NCBI RefSeq assembly: GCF_014269225.2
Contig: NZ_CP077097.1
Span: 3,607,001 to 3,671,000, forward strand
From: Pseudomonas anuradhapurensis
Lineage (GTDB): Bacteria > Pseudomonadota > Gammaproteobacteria > Pseudomonadales > Pseudomonadaceae
Direction: 5' to 3'
Length of the DNA stretch: 64,000 nt
Shown here: positions 36,670-43,898 of the stretch, one piece after another
Layout of the letters: every line of letters begins with the position of its first letter
Position numbering within the stretch: the stretch's first letter is position 1
The notes under the pieces: model-generated
Told to the model about the DNA's origin: nothing
Database searches by the model: none
The model's input: the letters and a program-made list of their open reading frames with translations, nothing else
Translations under genes and position numbers: made by a program

Positions 36670-36679
36670 TTGTATACAA
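36670..36679. promoter_or_regulatory. TTGTATACAA palindrome upstream of the NCS1 permease
   Basis: Perfect palindrome, 154 nt before the permease ATG. Confidence 0.65.
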
Positions 36680-36833
36680 GTTGAACAAAACATAAATACA
36701 CAAGAACCCGCGACGCCGCCCAACAGCGGCCGCCGCGCCCTGAACCCAGTGATGCCAACGCTGCACCGACGAGATGGCGAGCCCGTGCGCATGCCCGCTC
36801 ATCGCAGTCCACGTGCATCAGGAGCCCGCCGGA

Positions 36834-38366
36834 ATGAGTACCAGCCTCGACCTTGCCCCTGAACTATCCGTCGCCAGCACCCACCCCGCCTCGCCACTTG
36901 CCGACAGCCAGCCGGCACTTGCCCTGAGCCCACGCCTGCATAATCGCGACCTCGCCCCGACGCGCCTGCACGGCCGCCGCTGGGGCCGCTACAGCATCTT
37001 TGCGCTGTGGACCAACGATGTGCACAACATTGCCAACTACTCGTTCGCCATGGGTTTGTTCGCCCTCGGCCTGGGTGGCTGGCAGATACTGCTGTCGCTG
37101 GCCATCGGCGCAGCGCTGGTGTACTTCTTCATGAACCTGTCCGGCTACATGGGGCAGAAAACCGGCGTGCCGTTCCCGGTCATCAGCCGCATCGCCTTCG
37201 GCATCCACGGCGCGCAGATCCCGGCACTGATCCGCGCGGTCATCGCCATCGCCTGGTTCGGCATCCAGACCTACCTGGCATCGGTGGTGCTGCGGGTGCT
37301 GCTGACTGCCGTGTGGCCGCACCTGGCCGCCTACGACCACGACAGCACCCTCGGCCTGTCGAGCCTGGGCTGGGTGTGCTTCGTGTCGATCTGGCTGGTG
37401 CAGCTGGTAATCCTCGCCTACGGCATGGAGATGGTGCGCCGCTACGAGGCCTTCGCCGGCCCGGTGATCCTGCTGACGGTTGCCGCCCTGGCGGTGTTCA
37501 TGTACGTCCAGGCCGACGCCCGCATCGCCTGGTCGGTGGCCGCGCCGCTGAGCGGCTACGAGATGTGGCGCAACATCTTTGCCGGCGGCGCCTTGTGGCT
37601 GGCCATCTACGGCACCCTGGTGCTGAACTTCTGCGACTTCGCCCGCTCCTCGCCCTGCCGCAAGACCATTCGCGTGGGCAATTTCTGGGGCCTGCCGGTG
37701 AACATCCTGGTGTTCGCCATGATTACCGTGGTGCTGTGCGGTGCGCAGTTCCAGATCAACGGCCAGGTCATCGACAGCCCGACGCAGATCGTCGCCAGCA
37801 TACCCAGCACGCCGTTCCTGGTGCTCGGTTGCCTGGCCTTCCTGATCGTCACCGTGGCAGTGAACATCATGGCCAACTTCGTCGCGCCGGCCTTCGTGCT
37901 CAGCAACCTGGCGCCGCGCCACCTGACCTTCCGCCGTGCCGGGCTGATCAGCGCCACCCTGGCGGTGCTGATCCTGCCGTGGAACCTGTACAACAGCCCA
38001 CTGGTGATCGTGTACTTCCTGTCCGGCCTGGGCGCGCTGCTCGGCCCGCTGTACGGGGTGATCATGGCCGACTACTGGTTGCTGCGCAAAGGCCGCATCA
38101 ACGTGCCGGAGCTGTACACCGAGCACCCGGCCGGGGCCTACCACTACAGCAAGGGCATCAACCTGCGCGCCGTGGCCGCCTTCGTGCCGGCCGCACTGCT
38201 GGCCATCGTCCTGGCCCTGGTGCCCAACTTCCATGGCATCGCGCCGTTCTCCTGGCTGATCGGCGCCGGCATCGCCGCTGCGGTGTACCTGCTGATCGCG
38301 CCACGCAACCGCCAATACCACGACGTCAGCGGCGAATGCATCGCCGTCGACCACAGCAGCCACTGA
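36834..38366 (+). CDS. NCS1 family nucleobase/hydantoin/allantoin permease
   Basis: The 510-residue protein has about twelve transmembrane helices of the LeuT-fold NCS1 family (Mhp1, PucI). Signatures include LWTNDVHNIANYSFAMGLFALGL in the first helix region (split here by helix 1), GVPFPVISRIAFGIHGAQIPAL in helix 3, and FCDFARSSP. Substrates in this family are hydantoins, allantoin, uracil or cytosine. Operator context favours allantoin or a pyrimidine/purine product. The ATG at 36834 follows cagga(g). The racemase-family gene begins 16 nt after the stop. Confidence 0.9.
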   Translation: MSTSLDLAPELSVASTHPASPLADSQPALALSPRLHNRDLAPTRLHGRRWGRYSIFALWTNDVHNIANYSFAMGLFALGLGGWQILLSLAIGAALVYFFMNLSGYMGQKTGVPFPVISRIAFGIHGAQIPALIRAVIAIAWFGIQTYLASVVLRVLLTAVWPHLAAYDHDSTLGLSSLGWVCFVSIWLVQLVILAYGMEMVRRYEAFAGPVILLTVAALAVFMYVQADARIAWSVAAPLSGYEMWRNIFAGGALWLAIYGTLVLNFCDFARSSPCRKTIRVGNFWGLPVNILVFAMITVVLCGAQFQINGQVIDSPTQIVASIPSTPFLVLGCLAFLIVTVAVNIMANFVAPAFVLSNLAPRHLTFRRAGLISATLAVLILPWNLYNSPLVIVYFLSGLGALLGPLYGVIMADYWLLRKGRINVPELYTEHPAGAYHYSKGINLRAVAAFVPAALLAIVLALVPNFHGIAPFSWLIGAGIAAAVYLLIAPRNRQYHDVSGECIAVDHSSH

Positions 38367-38382
38367 CCAGGGAGGGCTACAC

Positions 38383-39111
38383 ATGCGTATCCTGATTGCC
38401 AACGTCAACACCACCGCAGCCATCACCGAAGCCATCGCCGAACAGGCCCGCAGCGTGGCCGCGCCCGGTACCGAAATCATCGGCCTGACCCCATGGTTCG
38501 GCGCCGAATCGGTGGAAGGCAATTTCGAAAGCTACCTGGCCGCCATCGCCGTGATGGACCGGGTGCTGGCCTACGACGGCCCGTACGATGCGGTGATCCA
38601 GGCCGGCTATGGCGAGCATGGCCGCGAGGGCCTGCAGGAGTTGCTGGACGCACCGGTGGTGGACATCACCGACGCTGCCGCCAGCACCGCGATGTACCTG
38701 GGCCACGCCTATTCGGTGGTCACCACCCTGGACCGCACCGTGCCGCTGATCGAAGACCGCCTGAAGTTGTCCGGGCTGTACGACCGCTGCGCCTCGGTGC
38801 GCGCCAGTGGCCTGGCGGTGCTGGAACTGGAAGCCGACCCGCAACGCGCCGTGGCGGCGATCGTCGAGCAGGCCGAGCGCGCCGTGCAAGATGACAAGGC
38901 CGAGGTGATCTGCCTGGGTTGCGGCGGCATGGCCGGGCTGGACGAGCAGATCCGCCTGCGCACGGGCGTGCCGGTAGTGGATGGCGTCAGCGCGGCGGTA
39001 ACCGTTGCCGAAGCACTGGTGCGCATGGGCCTGAGTACCTCCAAGGTGCGTACCTATGCCACGCCGCGGGCGAAGAAGGTGCTGGGTTGGCCGATGCGCT
39101 GCGGTCGTTGA
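38383..39111 (+). CDS. Asp/Glu/hydantoin racemase family protein lacking the first catalytic cysteine
   Basis: The 242-residue protein belongs to the hydantoin/allantoin racemase family: MRILIANVNTTAAITEAI at the N-terminus and ICLGCGGMAGL around C180, the second catalytic Cys. The first catalytic Cys region reads DAVIQAGYGEHG, with Gly75 where two-cysteine racemases have Cys. Gly plus one late Cys is the arrangement of arylmalonate decarboxylase. It lies 16 nt after the NCS1 permease and is almost certainly co-transcribed. It may act on allantoin, hydantoin or a related ureide, but a true racemase reaction is doubtful from these residues. Confidence 0.82.
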   Translation: MRILIANVNTTAAITEAIAEQARSVAAPGTEIIGLTPWFGAESVEGNFESYLAAIAVMDRVLAYDGPYDAVIQAGYGEHGREGLQELLDAPVVDITDAAASTAMYLGHAYSVVTTLDRTVPLIEDRLKLSGLYDRCASVRASGLAVLELEADPQRAVAAIVEQAERAVQDDKAEVICLGCGGMAGLDEQIRLRTGVPVVDGVSAAVTVAEALVRMGLSTSKVRTYATPRAKKVLGWPMRCGR

Positions 39112-39142
39112 TCCCTGGTACGGTCAATCCGTCACCCGCGGC

Positions 39143-39805
39143 TCAGGTCGGGCAGCCACGAGCCCGACCATCCAGCCCCTGGCGCACGTTGCGGCTGAGC
39201 AGGCTGGCCTTGCCGTCGCGCCAGGTCAGCTTGAGCACGTAGAGGGTATCGAAATCGTCACCGCTCCAGTCCGCGGTGATCACCCGCTGGTCGCCCAGGG
39301 CCTTGCCGGCCACCGTGTTGATCAACTCGGGCAGGTAGCCGTGCGACCAGGCGGTGTAGACAGTCGCGTTGCGGTACTTGTCGCGCAGCAGCTCGTCGGC
39401 CAGCGCTTCGGTGTCGTTGGCGCCGTAATCGATGTTCACCGGCAGGCCCAGGCGAATGGCGCTGGGTGTGATGGTCATCAGCGGGCGGATGTAGCTGTAG
39501 CTTTCCTCCTTGCTACCTTCCTCGACATGCCTTGAAGGGTTGGCGGCGAACACGTAGTCGGCTTTGCCGAAGCGCTCAGGCAGCACGCTGGCCAGATCCA
39601 GCGCCCGGTTGAGGCCCTGGCAGTTCAGTTGGCCCAAGCCCTCTTCCGGCTTCTCGGCGTGGCGCAGGAACACCAGGGTTTGCGTGCCATCCGCCGGTTG
39701 CGCCCGGCTTTCGACAGCCTCCTGCACCAGCGGCACGGCGGCGGCGCTGAGCACCAGGCCCAGCAGCAGGTGGCGACGACGACGCAAGAGGGTTGGTAAC
39801 TTCAT
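39143..39805 (-). CDS. Exported histidine phosphatase (phosphoglycerate mutase-like)
   Basis: The 220-residue protein starts with a basic region (LLRRRRHLLLGLVLSAAAVP), a likely signal peptide or membrane anchor with a twin-arginine-like stretch. It then has LVFLRHAEKPEEG, the catalytic RH(A/G) motif of the histidine phosphatase superfamily. The later AWSHGYLPELINT supplies the second active-site His. The substrate is unknown. Start chosen at ATG 39805 because the hydrophobic segment follows directly. Confidence 0.8.
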   Translation of the reverse strand: MKLPTLLRRRRHLLLGLVLSAAAVPLVQEAVESRAQPADGTQTLVFLRHAEKPEEGLGQLNCQGLNRALDLASVLPERFGKADYVFAANPSRHVEEGSKEESYSYIRPLMTITPSAIRLGLPVNIDYGANDTEALADELLRDKYRNATVYTAWSHGYLPELINTVAGKALGDQRVITADWSGDDFDTLYVLKLTWRDGKASLLSRNVRQGLDGRARGCPT

Positions 39806-40114
39806 CAGAGCAGGCTCATATGGCGGAGTGAGTCGGGTTACCCGCCACATCGCCTCGCCAGTGGCGAGCCCCCCTTTGCAGTGATGCCATCCCTGGCAAC
39901 GAGTGAGGGTCAGAGTGCCCTGCACCCGTTTGGTTCCTCCTTGAAGGTGGATGCCGCTCCCTGGCAAAACCATGCTAGGCAATGGCTGTTGCCAAATTGT
40001 GTAGGCCAAAAGAACCTGGGGTTGCAGGAGCGCGCCGCCAGCAACGGTGCTCGCGTTCATCTCGCCTCGGTGCCTCCAGCAATTCGGCCATCACGGTCAG
40101 GTCCGCGGCCTGGA
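39806..40114. other. Intergenic region without a supported gene
   Basis: Between the histidine phosphatase and the GFA-family gene. Only a short palindromic hairpin CTCGCCAGTGGCGAG (39854-39868) stands out. No operator of the classes noted elsewhere was seen. Confidence 0.5.
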
Positions 40115-40522
40115 TCAGCCGAGCTGTTCGAAGGCCTGCTGCCCGGTCAGCTCCCTGGTCTGGTTGGCAAAGCAATACCAGGCGGGTTTCTGTTCGATAA
40201 AAATCTGCAGGTCGAACGCCCACTCCTGGTCGCCGTCAAGCAGGCCGACCGGCACCGCATGGAAGTCATTGGCCTTGAGCCGGTAATACAGGTGTGTGCC
40301 GCACTGGCCGCAAAACCCCCGCTGCGCCCAATCGGACGAATCGTAGACGCTGGGCGCACGCCCTTCGATGACCGGTGGCTGGCTGCAATGCACCACCAGC
40401 AGCGGGCCGCCGGTCCACTTGCGGCACATGCTGCAGTGGCAGGCGCTGATGTGGGTGGTGTCGACGATAACCGTAAGCCGGGTGGCGCCGCACAGGCAGG
40501 TGCCGTGTTTTTCCAGGGGCAT
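40115..40522 (-). CDS. GFA (glutathione-dependent formaldehyde-activating) family zinc protein
   Basis: The 135-residue protein has the complete GFA cysteine set: C9 and C11 (CLC), C28, C30 and C33 (CHCSMC), and C71 and C74 (CGQC), which bind zinc. GFA domains occur in Gfa enzymes and in many small proteins of unknown substrate, so an S-(hydroxymethyl)glutathione role is not assured. The ATG at 40522 follows aaggaacc. A degenerate paralog lies 3 kb away at 43512-43758. Confidence 0.85.
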   Translation of the reverse strand: MPLEKHGTCLCGATRLTVIVDTTHISACHCSMCRKWTGGPLLVVHCSQPPVIEGRAPSVYDSSDWAQRGFCGQCGTHLYYRLKANDFHAVPVGLLDGDQEWAFDLQIFIEQKPAWYCFANQTRELTGQQAFEQLG

Positions 40523-40650
40523 GGCTGGTTCCTTCAGCTTGGGATGGGCCTGCAATTATAGACGCCTGCAGCGGCCTCATCGTCGGCGATGCGCCCCCAC
40601 CCCGAGCGCATCGGCCTCTAACCATGCGTAATCCGGCTGGCAGGCCGTAT

Positions 40651-40989
40651 TCAGTCATCCCGTGTCAGTACTTCCAGCAGCTCGATCTCGAAGGTCAGGT
40701 CCGAATTCGGCGGGATCGCCCCCACACTGCGCTCGCCATAACCCAGCTGAGCCGGCACCAGCAGCCTGCGCTTGCCCCCCACGCGCATGCCCATCAGGCC
40801 CTGGTCCCAGCCCTTGATCACCCGGCCGGTGCCGATCACGCACTGGAACGGCTTGCCGCGCGCCCAGGACGAGTCGAACTCGCTGCCGTCGGCCAGCCAG
40901 CCGGTGTACTGGGTAGTGATCAGGGCGCCTTTGACGGCGGCTTTGCCGTCGCCTTCGACGAGGTCGGTGATCTGCAGTTCGCTGCTCAT
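40651..40989 (-). CDS. FKBP-type peptidyl-prolyl cis-trans isomerase
   Basis: The 112-residue single-domain FKBP contains TTQYTGWLADGSEFDSSW, FQCVIGTGRVIKGWDQGLMGM, RLLVPAQLGYGERSVGAIPPNSDLTFEIELLEV: the canonical active-site strand order. There is no signal peptide, so it is cytoplasmic. It catalyses proline isomerisation in protein folding. The ATG at 40989 has ttggag upstream. Longer upstream frames are not supported. Confidence 0.93.
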   Translation of the reverse strand: MSSELQITDLVEGDGKAAVKGALITTQYTGWLADGSEFDSSWARGKPFQCVIGTGRVIKGWDQGLMGMRVGGKRRLLVPAQLGYGERSVGAIPPNSDLTFEIELLEVLTRDD

Positions 40990-41156
40990 GGAAAACTCCA
41001 AGCGGTGGTTCGGGGGCGTCGTTTTCTCAGGAATACATGGGTTTGGCAAGTTTGCGTGGCGTGATGTGCCAGCGCATCGACCACTGCCCTCGCGCTGATC
41101 GCTACGCTGCGACGGCGGCGAAAACGTTGCGCCTGCATAGCTAGCCCGGCGGCCGA

Positions 41157-41179
41157 CCTGACATTTTTGCCAGGTTACA
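41157..41179 (+). promoter_or_regulatory. Island motif copy 1 (CCTG...TTTTGCCAGGTTACA)
   Basis: CCTGACATTTTTGCCAG then GTTACA, 52 bp before the start at 41231. One of five similar sequences, each upstream of a gene of the 41-52 kb surface island. Function unknown; could be a promoter element or activator site. Confidence 0.55.
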
Positions 41180-41230
41180 CAGCGCGCATGGCTATGCACC
41201 ATGGCGGTAAACCCACAACAGGAAATCACC

Positions 41231-41917
41231 ATGTCCAACCAACAACGCAAAGCGTGGGAGGCACCCAGCCTGCCGCAAGCTGAACCAGACCATGACAATC
41301 CTGGACACCAATACCTGTCCATCGCCAGGCTCTACGACATCTCCGGGGAAACCCTGACCTGCCAAGTGCCGATCTCGGCGGGCATGCTGGCAGGTGATAT
41401 CGTCCGCGTGCGCGGACGTTTCGGCGAGGTCATCTACGACGCGCCCGAAGTCGCCATCGCCAATCCACCCCACCCGCTGACAGTGGCGATGCCCAAGTTC
41501 ATGCTCTATGGCGTTGCCGGTAATGTCATGGACCTGAACTTCGCACTGCGCAAGCCCGGGGGAAGTGATTGGCAGATCTCCCAGAGCCGTAACATCAGGG
41601 TGCAATCGCAGCTACTGACACTGCAACGCCCCAGCCTGCCACAACGTAGCCACACACTGCAGATCGACTATATCGGCATGAACAGCGGAGACACAGTGCG
41701 CGGCCGGCTGTATAGCTCGGCAACCAGCTACGTCGATACCCAGGAGGTAGAGGTCAGACAGCCTGGAACCGTTCGGATCGAGATCCACCACTCATGGTTC
41801 GAAGCCAATCGTGGCAAGCCCGTATGGCTGAACTATGCCGTGCTGCGTAGCGGGCAGCCACGAAGGCTCGTGTCCCAGGTGCTGTACATCGAAACGCTGG
41901 AAGTGCCGTCTTTATGA
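41231..41917 (+). CDS. Ig-like/beta-sandwich protein of unknown function
   Basis: The 228-residue protein is beta-rich with no signal peptide or membrane segment. Its C-terminal module WFEANRGKPVWLNYAVLR resembles the C-terminal end of the 43899-46232 protein (VEENRGRVVLINYSIYR), so the two are relatives of different length. A halovibrin-like lipoprotein gene follows 96 bp downstream in the same direction. The ATG at 41231 has aggaaat upstream. I do not recognise a named family. Confidence 0.75.
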   Translation: MSNQQRKAWEAPSLPQAEPDHDNPGHQYLSIARLYDISGETLTCQVPISAGMLAGDIVRVRGRFGEVIYDAPEVAIANPPHPLTVAMPKFMLYGVAGNVMDLNFALRKPGGSDWQISQSRNIRVQSQLLTLQRPSLPQRSHTLQIDYIGMNSGDTVRGRLYSSATSYVDTQEVEVRQPGTVRIEIHHSWFEANRGKPVWLNYAVLRSGQPRRLVSQVLYIETLEVPSL

Positions 41918-42013
41918 CGAAAGCTGGCCGGGCCAGGGACCTGAGCTATGCCAGACGCCCTGGCCTAACCCCGTAATGCCTTTGCGCAACCGCAGCCATA
42001 CAAGGACCTCACG

Positions 42014-43471
42014 ATGACAACCCCTATCGTTGGCTGGGCAGTAGCCCTGGCCTTGCTGTTGTCTGCCTGCTCTAGCCAGGTTCAGCCACCCACCCCCATT
42101 CCAGCCCCATCCGGGTCGCCGCTTACTGTTGTCGACGGCCCGGCAACCGCCGAAGCATTGACCAAGCGCTACAGCGACATTGCGCAAGACTGTGGCAGTG
42201 CGAGCCGGCCAGCGTTCCTCTGCAACGGCGTGATCCTGCGCACCACCACCTACTCGCCCCGCTACGACGCCTGGAACCCAAGCCCGACAGCGGTGAGACT
42301 CGGCGCGGTATCATTCTCCTACCTGCGCCAGGACAGCAAATTCGCGCGCATGCCGTGGGGCGGCGAGAACGGCATGGTGCTGTATCCGATTTTCGCCTCG
42401 CCACCGGACAAGATCGACATCGCCGTGTTGTGCTCCTACCCCATCGATGGCTGGACCGACGGCCGCGTCGGCAACCGCTGCGGCCAATATGGCAGCAACC
42501 CGACCAGCGTTTCCTGTGAACTGCAGGGCATCACCAGCGCAGCCCAATGGACGTCGTTGTACACCCAGCAAGGGGGTGACAACACGAAAATCTGTGCCTT
42601 CAACGTACGCGATGGCCAGAACTATCTGGCCGGCCCGGCGTTCTATCAAAGCCTGCTGGCCAAGAGCAGTGGCAACCCGACCGACAAACGCTTCACCGAA
42701 CATAACGAGCTGGTACACGGCCTCTGGGAGCAGAACATTCCCGCCCAGCTGCCCATCCAGGCGTTCTTCTACACCACCCCGGCGGGCCTGAAGGATGCTT
42801 GGCAGGATCGCCTGACCTTCCGCCACAAGGCCAACATCGACCTGCCCCTGATCAAGATCACCCTGCCCACGAGCACGGCCGAACAGGCCCGTTTCGACTA
42901 CATCGCTGCGGATAACATCGACCCACCACTTGGCCTCGACGCCACGGCGGTAGCCCTGACCGGCAAGACCTACCTCATTCCTGACCACCCAGGCGTCGCG
43001 CCGGTCTACACCCCCGGCAGCAATGCAGTCGAACGCCATGCCAGCGGCGGCAAGATGCCCTACACCTATGCCAGCAGCAACCCCGGCGTCGCAGCCGTGG
43101 ACCCGTACGGCCTGGTCACCGCCAAAGGCAACGGCACTGCGCAAATCAGCGTGACCGACGCCACGGGCCAGACCCGCGCGTACACGGTCAATGTGAGTAA
43201 CGTGCTGAAGGTCTACCGCTTTCAGAAATCGAACTGGAGCAACGCGTCGAGCGCCGTCGCTGCACAAGGTGCGCGCTTGCCCAGCGAACAGGAAGCGCAT
43301 GAGTTGAAGGCAACATACGGCGGCCGCTGGCCTTTCGCTCATGCTTATCACTGGACGGCCAAGGGCTGCGGTCTCGGCAGGCACCTGGCGATGGAGCTGC
43401 ACAACAGCTCGTTGGTCGGTATGTGCGCCTCGTTCATAACCTCGTATGAGGTAGTCGGCCTTAAACCCTGA
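42014..43471 (+). CDS. Halovibrin (HvnA)-like lipoprotein with Ig-like and lectin-like adhesion modules
   Basis: The 485-residue precursor has a lipoprotein signal with lipobox LLSAC (C19). Residues about 40-295 match the 51244 paralog (VVDGPATAEALTKRYSD, PAFLCNGVILR, IPAQLPIQAFFYTTPAGL) and resemble Pseudomonas proteins annotated as halovibrin HvnA, after Vibrio fischeri extracellular NAD-glycohydrolases. Residues about 305-395 form a Big-2-like Ig domain (YASSNPGVAAVDPYGLVTAKGNG). The tail (about 400-485, NWSNASSAVAAQGARLPSEQEA) resembles C-type-lectin-like adhesion domains. Enzymatic activity is unproven. Probably outer-membrane anchored. Confidence 0.7.
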   Translation: MTTPIVGWAVALALLLSACSSQVQPPTPIPAPSGSPLTVVDGPATAEALTKRYSDIAQDCGSASRPAFLCNGVILRTTTYSPRYDAWNPSPTAVRLGAVSFSYLRQDSKFARMPWGGENGMVLYPIFASPPDKIDIAVLCSYPIDGWTDGRVGNRCGQYGSNPTSVSCELQGITSAAQWTSLYTQQGGDNTKICAFNVRDGQNYLAGPAFYQSLLAKSSGNPTDKRFTEHNELVHGLWEQNIPAQLPIQAFFYTTPAGLKDAWQDRLTFRHKANIDLPLIKITLPTSTAEQARFDYIAADNIDPPLGLDATAVALTGKTYLIPDHPGVAPVYTPGSNAVERHASGGKMPYTYASSNPGVAAVDPYGLVTAKGNGTAQISVTDATGQTRAYTVNVSNVLKVYRFQKSNWSNASSAVAAQGARLPSEQEAHELKATYGGRWPFAHAYHWTAKGCGLGRHLAMELHNSSLVGMCASFITSYEVVGLKP

Positions 43472-43511
43472 TGGGCAACCTTACGCCTGCGCCAGGGTTG
43501 CTTGCGCAGGC

Positions 43512-43758
43512 TTAGCCCAATTGCTCGAAGGTCAGGTCCCGGGTCTGGTTGGCAAAGCAGTACCAGGCAGGAGTCGTGGGCACTGGGTGCGAGCCCTTCG
43601 AACTGCGGCGATGTGCTGCAGTGCATCACCAGCAACGGCCCGCCGCCCCACCGGCGGGAAAGGCTGCAATGGCAGGCGCTGACGGTGCGGCTGTCGACGT
43701 CGGTAACAATGCGCACGGCGCCGCACAAACAGTGGCCACGCAACGTATGAGCAGACAT
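43512..43758 (-). pseudogene. Degenerate GFA-family paralog with internal deletion and frameshift
   Basis: An ATG at 43758 opens MSAHTLRGHCLCGAVRIVTD, clearly GFA, with C10, C12, C29 and C31. The third Cys of the cluster is Ser (CHCSLSRRW versus CHCSMCRKW in the intact gene at 40115). After FEGLAPSAHDS, about 50 codons including the CGQC motif are missing. The sequence resumes in another frame as PAWYCFANQTRDLTFEQLG and a stop at 43512, matching the intact gene's end. The 247-nt span is not a multiple of three. Confidence 0.85.
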
Positions 43759-43819
43759 CAGGCAATCCTCGGTGCGGTACGAAACCCAACATTGCACTGT
43801 ATGCATTTCTTGCCTTGCA

Positions 43820-43842
43820 CCTGATAGTTCTGCCAGTTGCTG
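43820..43842 (+). promoter_or_regulatory. Island motif copy 2
   Basis: CCTGATAGTTCTGCCAG then TTGCTG, about 57 bp before the start at 43899. Aligns with the copies at 41157 and 51105 but is the most divergent in its 3' part. Confidence 0.45.
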
Positions 43843-43898
43843 GTGAAAGCTCTCGCTCTTACGCTGGCTATTCCCTTGCAACTTCCCGGAGCACCGCG

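Larger units (their letters stand above)
36341..36833. promoter_or_regulatory. AT-rich control region upstream of the NCS1 permease
   Basis: These 493 bp contain no supported gene and are markedly AT-rich between 36400 and 36700. They hold four operator-like sites. TTGTACACAA is at 36409-36418 and TTGTATACAA at 36670-36679. TTGACCAATCGATCAA (36499-36514) and TTGTTCAATCGGTCAA (36541-36556) lie between, have the RutR-type 5-6-5 geometry, and share the spacer CAATCG. Confidence 0.65.

Noticed and set aside
40115..40522. Formaldehyde detoxification role for the GFA-family gene
   Set aside because: The zinc motif is clear, but there is no formaldehyde dehydrogenase neighbour and many GFA proteins have other roles.
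42555..42564. TTGTACACCC within the 42014 lipoprotein gene
   Set aside because: Coding position and only a half match to TTGTATACAA.
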